In this document: positions 13,278 through 18,939 of the stretch, piece after piece | Layout: every line of letters begins with the position of its first letter | How positions within the stretch are numbered: the first letter of the stretch is position 1 | The notes under the pieces: model-generated | Database searches by the model: none | What the model was told of the DNA's origin: nothing | Seen by the model: only the letters and a program-made list of their open reading frames with translations | Made by a program: the position numbers and the translations under genes | Assembly: GCA_937886325.1 (NCBI GenBank) | Contig: CALABV010000227.1 | Location: 1 to 18,939, forward strand | Origin: an uncultured Geobacter sp. | GTDB lineage: Bacteria > Desulfobacterota > Desulfuromonadia > Geobacterales > Geobacteraceae | Reading direction: 5' to 3' | Length of the DNA stretch: 18,939 nucleotides

Positions 13278-14681
13278 ATGAATGAAAACAGAAAAAAAAT
13301 CCCTCTGTATTTGTCACAAAAAGAAATAGAATCATTAACAAAAAGCATTAAAAAAGACAAGCACAGACTGGGAATATTTCTTATGGCGTACGGAGGCCTC
13401 CGGGTGTCGGAGATGTGCGGTCTTCGCGTCAACGGCCTTCACCTGGCAAGGGGCTTTCTGGTGGTTCATGGGAAGGGCGACAAGGAGCGGATCGTGCCGG
13501 TCAACTCCCGTTTGCAGAAGGAGATCGAGAATTATATTCAAAAGCACGGACACCAGCTCGGCCCCGGTTCCCTTCTCGTGGGCGGTGATCGTTCCTCCTG
13601 GCATTACGCGGTAAAGAAATACTCGTCCCTTAATCTCGGCCGTTCCGACGTTCACTGCCACACCCTCCGCCATTCCTTCGCTACCGGCCTTTATGAGAAT
13701 GACGTGCCTATCGAGCGCATTTCGCAGATCCTCGGCCACTCCAAGCTCGATACCACCATGATTTATTCCCACATCTCGGTTGAGCAGAAGAAAGAGGCGG
13801 TTATGACGCTCGACGGTCCCCGCGGCCGCCTGTTTTCCCTTTTCGCTTCAATCCGCAAGCGGACGGACATTTCCGTGAAGCAGTACAGCGGTCTTGTCGG
13901 CCGCGAAAGCGAGCTCGCGTTCATTAACAAGCATGTCTCCAACGGCGTATCAGTCGTGCTCGTAGGTGCCAAGGGGTGCGGCAAGTCCGCGATCCTGAAG
14001 GCCGTCGAAAACAGTGTTTATATCGATGAGTTCAAGAAGAAGCAGACGCTTATCCGGATTATTCTCTCGAAGGAAAACATTGACGATCCGGCCGTATATA
14101 AGGATGCGGAAAAGGAGCTTAAAAAGCTTTCGATAGACGAGCTCATCGAGCAGCTGAAGGCCTTCGAGCGTGTTATAGTCATCGACGACATCACCGACCT
14201 CTCAAAGCTTGATCGTAAGACCGTCGCCAAACTCTCGGAAGTAGCCACAGTCTTGGCCTCAAGCTCCCGGGCGGCCGATAAGAAGCTGTTCAAGACATTT
14301 CTTGATGTGAAGCCCCTGAAGCGCCATCACACCCGCCAGGTCCTTTCCGAGATGATTCACTTGAACAATCCCCGAAAGAAGGAGCTTATCGTTGACGATA
14401 TCCTCCACCAGTCGGGGGATAACCTGAAGGAAGCGGAGTACATCGCGGGCCAGCTCACCCTGGGGAAGTCCAACGAAGAGGTTGTCACCCCCGACCGTGA
14501 ATCGAACCAGGTCTCAATCGCCCCGGTGCTCCTTATCTTTGTTCTGTTCTTTGTGGCCTACGTGCTAAAGTCCTATGCCACGTCGATGGTTGCGTTCAGT
14601 TATGCCCTGCTGGTGGTCTTCAGGCTCGTGTTTTACCGTTATATATTCATGCCGGCGGCCACCAACAAGAGGAAAGCATGA
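13278..14681 (+). CDS. Tyrosine recombinase fused to AAA+/STAND-like ATPase with membrane anchor
   Basis: A 467-residue three-part protein. Residues 10-178 are a complete tyrosine recombinase catalytic domain: R42 (GLRVSE), a lysine in the GKGDKER hairpin (66 or 69), H128-x-x-R131 (HTLR), H154 (LGHS) and nucleophile Y163 (MIYSH). The usual N-terminal core-binding domain is absent. Residues 205-395 form a P-loop ATPase: LVGRESELAFI (the GRExEL box of ORC/STAND and AAA_16 ATPases), Walker A GAKGCGKS (230-237), Walker B VIVIDDI (299-305) and a sensor-like VLASSSR. Two hydrophobic helices (about 414-431 and 436-456) then anchor it in the membrane. I know of no standard Xer or integrase with this layout. 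It may resolve plasmid multimers or integrate in an ATP- and membrane-dependent way. The stop overlaps the next start (ATGA). Confidence 0.85.
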   Translation: MNENRKKIPLYLSQKEIESLTKSIKKDKHRLGIFLMAYGGLRVSEMCGLRVNGLHLARGFLVVHGKGDKERIVPVNSRLQKEIENYIQKHGHQLGPGSLLVGGDRSSWHYAVKKYSSLNLGRSDVHCHTLRHSFATGLYENDVPIERISQILGHSKLDTTMIYSHISVEQKKEAVMTLDGPRGRLFSLFASIRKRTDISVKQYSGLVGRESELAFINKHVSNGVSVVLVGAKGCGKSAILKAVENSVYIDEFKKKQTLIRIILSKENIDDPAVYKDAEKELKKLSIDELIEQLKAFERVIVIDDITDLSKLDRKTVAKLSEVATVLASSSRAADKKLFKTFLDVKPLKRHHTRQVLSEMIHLNNPRKKELIVDDILHQSGDNLKEAEYIAGQLTLGKSNEEVVTPDRESNQVSIAPVLLIFVLFFVAYVLKSYATSMVAFSYALLVVFRLVFYRYIFMPAATNKRKA

Positions 14682-15943
14682 CAGCGGCCACCCACTACGC
14701 CTTTTCCTATCTCCTCTGTTCCGCCGCCGGCTTCGAGCAGCCCACGGCGCTTGTGTCGTCCCTGGCTGCTCTCCTCCCGGACATCGACCATCCGGAAAGC
14801 CTTGTTGGCCGCATCTTTCTTCCGTTTTCGAAGTATATCCAGCGGAAGTATGGGCACCGCACCGTCACTCATTCTATTTTCGCTATTCTTTCCGTATCCT
14901 TGGCCCTCTCCCCCCTCCTCTTCCTGGGCCTTCTCCTTCAGGTGGGGAAATTCCCCACCTGGTATGCCGCGCTGGTCCTCGCCTTTGCCAGCCATATATT
15001 CATCGACTTGTTCAATAAATCAGGAGTTCGTCTGTTTTCCCCGTTTTCCCAGAAAGAATATATTTCCTTCCGCACCCCGGAGCTTCGCGTCCTCGTTTCC
15101 TCCTGGCAGGAGTATGTCGTCCTGTTCGTTATTGTCTTCCTTGCCTTCACCGTCTCCGGGGAGGCCTTCTCGCTCCACAAGGCCGCCCGCACGGTCGGCC
15201 GCTTTTTCTACAAGACCTATGACGCCGCGGTTAAAGACTTCCAGGAGAACAGCCAGTACCTCTGCATCGCCCATGTCGATTACTTCGACCAGATAGAACG
15301 CCGGAAGGTCGTCGAGGACCTTCCGGTCCTCACCATGTATCCGGAAAAGGCTGTTTTCCTCCGTAATGGGGAGCGGTTCGTACTCCGTAAGGATTACATC
15401 GAGGAGATCACCGTCGATAAAAGCAATAAGAAGGTGACAGTGAAAAAACTCTCCGGTTCCGATCTTTCCCTTCTTCGCAAGGTCCCGCCGGGGTCGTACA
15501 TCACGGGCACTGTCGATATAAAGAACTTCATTCCCGAACTTAAATCCAGCGAATTTATGTCCATTGAAAAGCGTGTCGATGGTGCCTTGATTACATTGAA
15601 ATGCGCCTCCCCGCATGAGATCGCCGGTCTTGTGAATCTCGATAAGGAAATAGAAAGGGAGATCGAAGGCCTTAAAAGAAAACTCTGTTCATATCAAATA
15701 TCACAGCTTCGCAACGAGGAATCGCGCGTTAAAAAGAGGATTGAAATTCTGCGGGATAAAGGATTATATGATAATTACGGAAGCATTAACCGGCTTACGT
15801 CCGAGTTGAAGAAAATACAGTCGAAGATTGGGACTCTTGAGATTAAAGAGAGTATGGGCGGGGATGCGGAGATTGAGGAGAAATTGAGTAAGCTTGAAAA
15901 TTCTTTTATTCTTAATATTGATTTAAATGTTTTCTCTTTATAA
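14678..15943 (+). CDS. Membrane metal-dependent hydrolase (YdjM/DUF457-like) with C-terminal extension
   Basis: A 421-residue protein. Its first ~170 residues are a YdjM/LexA-binding-type membrane hydrolase: THYAFSY, LAALLPDIDHPES, HRTVTHSI and SHIFIDLFNKSGV supply the conserved His/Asp metal ligands between several membrane helices. A further helix (about 147-165) is followed by ~250 soluble residues, ending in a coiled coil (about 320-405). Plain YdjM proteins lack this extension. The start overlaps the recombinase stop by four bases, so the two membrane proteins are made together and may form a complex. The second copy of the 24-nt palindrome lies in the membrane part, in a different frame from the one used in parB. 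The substrate is unknown. Confidence 0.82.
   Translation: MTAATHYAFSYLLCSAAGFEQPTALVSSLAALLPDIDHPESLVGRIFLPFSKYIQRKYGHRTVTHSIFAILSVSLALSPLLFLGLLLQVGKFPTWYAALVLAFASHIFIDLFNKSGVRLFSPFSQKEYISFRTPELRVLVSSWQEYVVLFVIVFLAFTVSGEAFSLHKAARTVGRFFYKTYDAAVKDFQENSQYLCIAHVDYFDQIERRKVVEDLPVLTMYPEKAVFLRNGERFVLRKDYIEEITVDKSNKKVTVKKLSGSDLSLLRKVPPGSYITGTVDIKNFIPELKSSEFMSIEKRVDGALITLKCASPHEIAGLVNLDKEIEREIEGLKRKLCSYQISQLRNEESRVKKRIEILRDKGLYDNYGSINRLTSELKKIQSKIGTLEIKESMGGDAEIEEKLSKLENSFILNIDLNVFSL
14938..14961. repeat. Palindrome copy 2, inside hydrolase gene
   Basis: These 24 bases are identical to 4513-4536 in parB. Arms CAGGTGGGGAA and TTCCCCACCTG flank a central A. Here the frame reads Q-V-G-K-F-P-T, whereas in parB it reads S-G-G-E-I-P-H, so the conservation is of DNA or RNA and not of protein. 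Confidence 0.85.
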
Positions 15944-15948
15944 AAACA

Positions 15949-16497
15949 ATGGCAGATTTTGCAACATACAATGATCTAAGTCGTATATCAAGGGGTCTTC
16001 AATCGAGTATACTTCTGAAAGAAGCATCTCGCACAAAGTCAGGTAAGTCTGTCTTTCTTTCGCATTCTTCGAAAGATAAAGAGCATTTGCCTGCTGTTAT
16101 CTCAATAATTGAAAATCACGGAGGTCGTGTCTATATCGACATCGAAGATGATCGTTTGCCTAATACACCGAATCGGGAAACGGCAGAAATATTGCGAAGT
16201 ACAATTAACTCTTGCAGTCGTTTTGTGCTCTTCGTAACTACCAATAGCAAAGATAGCAAATGGATACCTTGGGAACTTGGATTGGCAGATGGTGAGAAAA
16301 GCTATAAATTCGTTGCCTTGTTCCCTACGGCAGAAAATTCATTTGAGCAGACATGGGCAGAAACGGAGTATCTTGGCCTTTACCAACGAATTGTTTGGGG
16401 AAAGATCAAAGACGTAATGAATGTCAACGGCTGGATTGTTCTTAACCATAAGAATAATACAGCCATAGAGCTGCAAAAATGGTTAACCGGGGGCTAA
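15949..16497 (+). CDS. TIR-domain protein, probable NADase of a defence operon
   Basis: A 182-residue TIR protein. After a ~32-residue helical N-terminus the TIR fold begins with SVFLSHSSKDKEHL (34-47), continues with VYIDIEDD (61-68) and SCSRFVLFVTTNS, and reaches SKWIPWELGLADG (103-115), where E109 is in the position of the catalytic glutamate of NAD+-cleaving TIR enzymes. It starts five bases after the hydrolase stop and leads a three-gene cassette (TIR, helical protein, second TIR) separated by 3 bases and then a 1-base overlap. The base composition is more AT-rich than the recombinase region, consistent with separate acquisition. Bacterial TIR proteins of this sort usually act in anti-phage immunity by NAD+ depletion or by making signalling nucleotides. 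Which role applies here is unknown. Confidence 0.88.
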   Translation: MADFATYNDLSRISRGLQSSILLKEASRTKSGKSVFLSHSSKDKEHLPAVISIIENHGGRVYIDIEDDRLPNTPNRETAEILRSTINSCSRFVLFVTTNSKDSKWIPWELGLADGEKSYKFVALFPTAENSFEQTWAETEYLGLYQRIVWGKIKDVMNVNGWIVLNHKNNTAIELQKWLTGG

Positions 16498-16500
16498 CAT

Positions 16501-16974
16501 ATGAGAATGAAAGACCTTTTTGAGAAGTGGGGTTTGTCAGGTCTTAAGGTAAAAACTCCATTTTTAGAAATGGATTGGGTACCAAGCGACCCAGATAAGA
16601 ATGCTGCTTGGGATCTCTACGTAGAGCTACTTACAAGAATAACGACGCAGCGTTTGCCTGATGAACATGGTACTGAGGAAGCGGCTCTTGAAAGCATACA
16701 TAAAATATTTGAGCTCACCAGAGGTACCCTTAAAGAACATGGCCGTAAAGCGGAGCATTTCACAAAAGTTGCCATTATAGTACTAAATCAGGTCATCCGT
16801 CCATTTACGGCCAAGTGGCATCTTTTAAGTGAAAAGGGTGCTTTTAAAGACAAAACAAAGTGTGCCGAATTTAGAAAGGAACTATTAGTCCTGCAAAGTC
16901 AACTAAGAGCTTATACAAAGATGCTGTCTGAGTTAGCAGATGTTGAAGACATGACTGAAATGGAGGACTTGTGA
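16501..16974 (+). CDS. Conserved-looking helical protein between two TIR genes
   Basis: A 157-residue soluble protein, nearly all helical, with no signal peptide or membrane segment. It starts at ATG 16501 (GGGGG upstream) and its TGA shares one base with the next ATG. Landmarks are WDLYVELLTRITTQRLPDEHG (about 38-58), FTKVAIIVLNQVIRPFTAKWH (about 87-107) and the final RKELLVLQSQLRAYTKML helix. The tidy motifs look like those of a widely conserved family, and I recall similar sequences beside TIR genes, but I cannot name one. The position between two TIR proteins suggests an adaptor, sensor or inhibitor that they share. Confidence 0.7.
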   Translation: MRMKDLFEKWGLSGLKVKTPFLEMDWVPSDPDKNAAWDLYVELLTRITTQRLPDEHGTEEAALESIHKIFELTRGTLKEHGRKAEHFTKVAIIVLNQVIRPFTAKWHLLSEKGAFKDKTKCAEFRKELLVLQSQLRAYTKMLSELADVEDMTEMEDL

Positions 16975-17597
16975 TGTCAAGCTTTCCAGTTCATAGAGTC
17001 TTTATCAGCTATCATCATTCCAACGATCAGTCATACAAGGAAAAGTTAATTCAATTAAATGAAAGACTTGGGATATTCGTTGACTATTCGGTTGACACTG
17101 GTGAAATTGATCCCGATTTGCCGGATCAAACTATTCGTCAAAAAATTCGTGATGAATATTTAAAGGACTCTAGTGTTACTTTACTTCTTGTTGGGACGGA
17201 AACTTCTGGAAGGAAGCATGTTGATTGGGAACTCTACTCTAGCATGGTTGATGGTAAAGTTAATAAAAAGAGCGGCATAGTTGTTGTTCAACTTCCGTCA
17301 ACGAATCCTCAACACTTTACTGCTGCCCATGGGGATGTTGAGAAAAAACGACTGTATCCAGAAGTTGATAACTGGTGTTCTATCGATTCTCGAAGCGAAT
17401 ATGAACGTCGCTATCCATATTTACCTGATCGCATTATTGATCAATTGCTTGCGAAGAACGTTAAGGTTTCAGTAACGCAATGGGAACGCCTTGGCGAAAG
17501 TCTTGAGAAACTTGCTCTTTTAATTGACTTTGCCTATGAGTCACGCACAAGTTGCGAATACGATTTGTCTAGACCAATGAAAAAGAGGGACTCATAA
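16974..17597 (+). CDS. ThsB-like TIR protein (DUF1863 / MTH538 type)
   Basis: A 207-residue protein with a strong GGAGG ribosome binding site 8 nt before ATG 16974; a GTG three bases earlier is less likely. The N-terminal half fits the MTH538 TIR-like (DUF1863) domain found in Thoeris ThsB sensors: HRVFISYHHSNDQSY (7-21), FVDYSVDTGEID (35-46), IRDEYLKDSSVTLLLVG (58-74), then RKHVDWELYSSM (80-91) with E86 as the likely catalytic glutamate. In Thoeris, ThsB makes a cyclic ADP-ribose-type signal that activates ThsA. No ThsA-like gene (SIR2 or SLOG with membrane domain) is present in this replicon, so this protein may instead work with the first TIR protein and the helical protein as a variant system. 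Confidence 0.88.
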   Translation: MSSFPVHRVFISYHHSNDQSYKEKLIQLNERLGIFVDYSVDTGEIDPDLPDQTIRQKIRDEYLKDSSVTLLLVGTETSGRKHVDWELYSSMVDGKVNKKSGIVVVQLPSTNPQHFTAAHGDVEKKRLYPEVDNWCSIDSRSEYERRYPYLPDRIIDQLLAKNVKVSVTQWERLGESLEKLALLIDFAYESRTSCEYDLSRPMKKRDS

Positions 17598-17915
17598 GGC
17601 AATTTTTGCTTTCGCTGCCATTAATATCGAAAATATTTTTATTCCCCCCCAAAAAAATTTAATTTTCCCTCCCTCAGAATCGTATACCATATAGAGGCCC
17701 ACATCGTCAGCCTCCACTTTTTTCAGTCACCGGGAAAAAATTTTGTCCCTCAACGGCCCCTCTGGACATTTCTCTTATAGAGGAATGGGGTTAATGTGAC
17801 ATAAAAAAAGTAATTGATTAATTTTTAACCTGTTCTACACTTCATCCGGCCGGTTTAGGCCCATTTTTTGCGTTTATGGTGGTTATATGACGTAGCGGAT
17901 TGTGTAACGCGAGCC
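17598..17915. other. Non-coding AT-rich region upstream of replication control
   Basis: About 320 bases without a supported gene. It contains a C7-A7 homopolymer junction (about 17644-17657) and a weak hairpin CCTCT (17759-17763) / AGAGG (17779-17783), flanked by CCCC and GGGG. TTGATT with TACACT 16 nt later (about 17814-17841) is a possible plus-strand promoter. No clear iterons or DnaA boxes are visible. Confidence 0.35.
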
Positions 17916-17923
17916 TATAAAAT
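17893..17923 (+). promoter_or_regulatory. Candidate promoter of the replication transcript
   Basis: TATAAAAT at 17916-17923 is a good -10, but the base run 17 nt upstream (TAGCGG) is a poor -35. A start near 17929 would place the whole antisense RNA target at the very 5' end of the rep leader, which is the usual arrangement. Confidence 0.35.
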
Positions 17924-17993
17924 AACAAAGCCTGAAGGGTCCAGCTTCAGGCCTAGTTCGGGGTGGTGCCCCTGAAATCATTTCCGTCTCGTT
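17921..17993 (-). ncRNA. Antisense (counter-transcript) RNA controlling replication
   Basis: On the minus strand a strong promoter (18000-18029) starts an RNA near 17993. It carries a GGGG-CACCA-CCCC hairpin (17960-17972) and ends at an 8-bp perfect terminator stem, GCCTGAAG / CTTCAGGC (17930-17952), followed by TTTGTTATTTT. The RNA of about 70 nt is fully complementary to the leader of the leader-peptide/rep transcript. This layout matches copy-number control by counter-transcribed RNA in pT181, pIP501 and IncFII-type plasmids. By binding, it would hide the GGGGTG at 17960-17965 needed for antitermination. Confidence 0.75.
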
Positions 17994-18024
17994 GGTTGGA
18001 ATATACCAATGCAGTGAGACTTTT
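17986..18024 (+). promoter_or_regulatory. Leader stem-loop with T-run in the rep transcript
   Basis: GTCTC (17986-17990) pairs with GAGAC (18016-18020), and TTGGT with ACCAA stack inside it, followed by TTTT. It overlaps the antisense RNA promoter on the other strand and may pause or stop rep transcription. Confidence 0.45.
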
Positions 18025-18029
18025 GTCAA
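18000..18029 (-). promoter_or_regulatory. Promoter of the antisense RNA
   Basis: On the minus strand a consensus -35 TTGACA (18024-18029) lies 18 nt from TATATT (18000-18005), or 17 nt from GTATAT. The same GTTGACAAAA context is found at the promoter of the structured RNA at 12293-12299. Confidence 0.75.
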
Positions 18030-18033
18030 CAGG

Positions 18034-18078
18034 AAAACACCCCGTTTTTTAAATTCAACGTTTAAAAGGGGTGTTTTT
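18034..18078 (+). terminator. Attenuator hairpin just upstream of the leader peptide
   Basis: AAAACACCCC (18034-18043) is a perfect complement of GGGGTGTTTT (18068-18077), with a further 7-bp inner stem TTTTAAA/TTTAAAA, ending in TTTTT one base before the ATG at 18079. The right arm also holds the leader's GGGG ribosome binding site. An upstream CGGGGTG (17959-17965) can pair with CACCCCG (18038-18044) and so block this hairpin, which makes it a regulated terminator. Confidence 0.7.
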
Positions 18079-18183
18079 ATGAAAAAAATCCAACTCTCAC
18101 CATTCTTCTGTTCGGTTTCTGATCATTTTCCGTTCGCGATTTTTGAAAAGGTAATATCCCCCGCTGTTTTCGTTCGCCGTTAA
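18079..18183 (+). CDS. 34-residue leader peptide upstream of rep
   Basis: ATG 18079 follows the attenuator and has AAGGGG about 9 nt upstream, inside the hairpin. The peptide (starting MKKIQLSPFFCSVSDHF) ends at TAA 18181-18183, 30 bases before the GTG start of the initiator and in the same frame. Leader peptides of this kind in IncFII and IncI/L/M plasmids open up the rep ribosome binding site by coupled translation. The sequence has no other recognisable function. A larger frame starting at 17992 on the same strand exists but lacks a ribosome binding site. Stop-codon readthrough into the initiator, giving a longer protein, is possible but unproven. Confidence 0.6.
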   Translation: MKKIQLSPFFCSVSDHFPFAIFEKVISPAVFVRR

Positions 18184-18213
18184 CCACCGCGCGGTCATTC
18201 AAGGTACCGTTCG

Positions 18214-18939
18214 GTGGTCCGCGTCAGCAGGGGCATTATCAGGCTCGTCAAATCGATGGGCGGCGATTTCGATGACTACCGCTACTACGTCATCGTACGC
18301 CATCACTTCGCCATGCGCTCGGGGATATTCTCCCTCGATGAGCTCTGCGATCTCCTGCACTCTGAATACGGTTACGCCTCGCTCCACCACCGGCCAGGCA
18401 ACGACCGCCGCCGGCACAAGCGGCGTCTCGCCGCGATCCTCGGTGGTTCGGTCCTGTTCTCTTTTCTTCCCGACGGCCGCTACAAGGTTAATGCCGAAAA
18501 GTCGCTGTTGTCGAAGTATGGCAAGGGTTCGCGTAACGGATGGTATCTCCTTTCAGACATTACCGTACTTGCGTCACGCCGCCGCTTTTTAGATTTCTGC
18601 GTCGGTACGCTTCTTTCCGGCAACAAGTTCCGCGCGAATAAAAACATAGCCTCTTATTGCGGGTGTTCCGTCCGCCGCGTCCAGTACGCCACGTCCCGCA
18701 ACCACAAAGAGGACCGTTTCATCAAGCAGTACAATTTCGTCGAGGAATTCTCCGGTCCGTACGAGGAGGTCCTTCGGTTTCGCGCCGTTCTTCTCAATGT
18801 TCACGGTATCACCTCTCCCCTTCCCTCCCGCTACAAGGGGGAATGGGTTCTGAGGCTCAATGCTCCAAATTCCTATCGTTCCAACGTGTTGAGCGGGGTC
18901 AAAGGGGACAGGGCTTATCAAGCCCGTCAGGCTCAACCA
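18214..18939 (+). CDS. Putative replication initiator, N-terminal part (continues at 48-215)
   Basis: Residues 1-242 of a 297-residue protein interrupted by the window end. GTG 18214 is preferred because AAGG (18201-18204) lies 9 nt before it; no in-frame ATG occurs before 18256. The N-terminal ~90 residues look like a winged-helix domain (DYRYYVIVRHHFAMRSGIFSL; then a basic NDRRRHKRRLAAIL). Residues 140-162 (ANKNIASYCGCSVRRVQYAT) read as a helix-turn-helix. No RepA, RepB or rolling-circle motif is recognised. The call as initiator rests on context: an antisense RNA, an attenuator and a leader peptide in front, the par operon on the same replicon, and no other candidate gene. An HTH regulator is the alternative. 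Codon use is strongly GC-biased, like parA and the recombinase. Confidence 0.7.
   Translation, partial: MVRVSRGIIRLVKSMGGDFDDYRYYVIVRHHFAMRSGIFSLDELCDLLHSEYGYASLHHRPGNDRRRHKRRLAAILGGSVLFSFLPDGRYKVNAEKSLLSKYGKGSRNGWYLLSDITVLASRRRFLDFCVGTLLSGNKFRANKNIASYCGCSVRRVQYATSRNHKEDRFIKQYNFVEEFSGPYEEVLRFRAVLLNVHGITSPLPSRYKGEWVLRLNAPNSYRSNVLSGVKGDRAYQARQAQP
18893..18939. repeat. Terminal overlap (right copy)
   Basis: Identical to 1-47; see that entry. The overlap lies wholly inside the putative initiator gene, in one continuous frame. Confidence 0.93.

Noticed and set aside
17644..17657. C7-A7 homopolymer as a regulatory or slippage site
   Set aside because: It lies in non-coding DNA with no nearby promoter spacing that would change; it could also be a sequencing artefact.
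17955..17990. TPP riboswitch (GGGGTG...GCCCCTGAAA)
   Set aside because: The second conserved half (ACCTGATCTGG...) is absent, and the downstream gene is not thiamine related.
1..18939. CRISPR array, tRNA genes or conjugation genes
   Set aside because: No regularly spaced direct repeats, no tRNA-like cloverleaf and no relaxase or secretion motifs were seen on either strand.

Overview
This window is almost certainly one complete, small circular replicon of about 18,892 bp (a plasmid or plasmid-like prophage), cut open inside its replication gene. The first 47 bases (1-47) are identical to the last 47 (18893-18939). When the ends are joined, one reading frame runs uninterrupted across the junction (18214-18939, then 48-215, 297 codons). 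There are no tRNA or rRNA genes, no relaxase or conjugation genes, no virion genes and no CRISPR array. The host is probably a diderm bacterium: it has Shine-Dalgarno starts, TTGACA-type promoters, a TolC-like exported protein, and a lipoprotein with an LLLSC lipobox and a cadherin-like beta-sandwich, a combination common in Spirochaetota. That lineage call is only a weak inference.

Layout. (1) Replication control, 17600-18939 plus 1-246: a putative HTH initiator gene is preceded by a leader peptide, a strong terminator-like hairpin, and a divergent ~70-nt antisense RNA with its own promoter and terminator. The leader contains mutually exclusive antiterminator and terminator pairings, which implies copy control by transcriptional attenuation. 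(2) 478-1824: a three-gene operon for a secreted thermonuclease, an unknown protein and a lipoprotein. (3) 1821-2860: a 1.1 kb non-coding, highly structured region with a ~525-bp imperfect inverted repeat, a 14-bp-stem cruciform at its centre and very strong terminators; it may be the origin. (4) 2864-4797: a partition operon with an operator-like promoter, two small genes, parA and parB. (5) 4853-6485: a protein with a HEPN-type RxxxxH motif followed by an attC-like fold, then a small membrane protein. (6) 6494-12170: a type I restriction-modification system with separate HsdR, an HsdM-HsdS fusion and a DUF3800 gene. A compact four-helix structured RNA with its own promoter lies on the opposite strand at the 3' end of the DUF3800 gene. 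(7) 12323-13074: a truncated TolC-like exported protein, divergent from a 50-residue gene. (8) 13278-15943: a tyrosine recombinase fused to an AAA+/STAND-like ATPase and two membrane helices, translationally coupled to a membrane metal-dependent hydrolase with a long soluble extension. (9) 15949-17597: a compact TIR / helical protein / ThsB-like TIR operon, probably anti-phage.

Working together, the replicon has antisense-controlled replication, active partition, and a membrane-associated recombinase that may resolve multimers. A large share of its coding capacity is defence-like: type I RM, DUF3800 with RNA, the HEPN-like protein and the TIR operon. The most unusual observations are the attenuator and antisense-RNA circuit, the DUF3800-linked RNA, the recombinase-ATPase-membrane fusion, the TIR-X-TIR operon, and an identical 24-nt palindromic sequence present in two unrelated genes in different reading frames.
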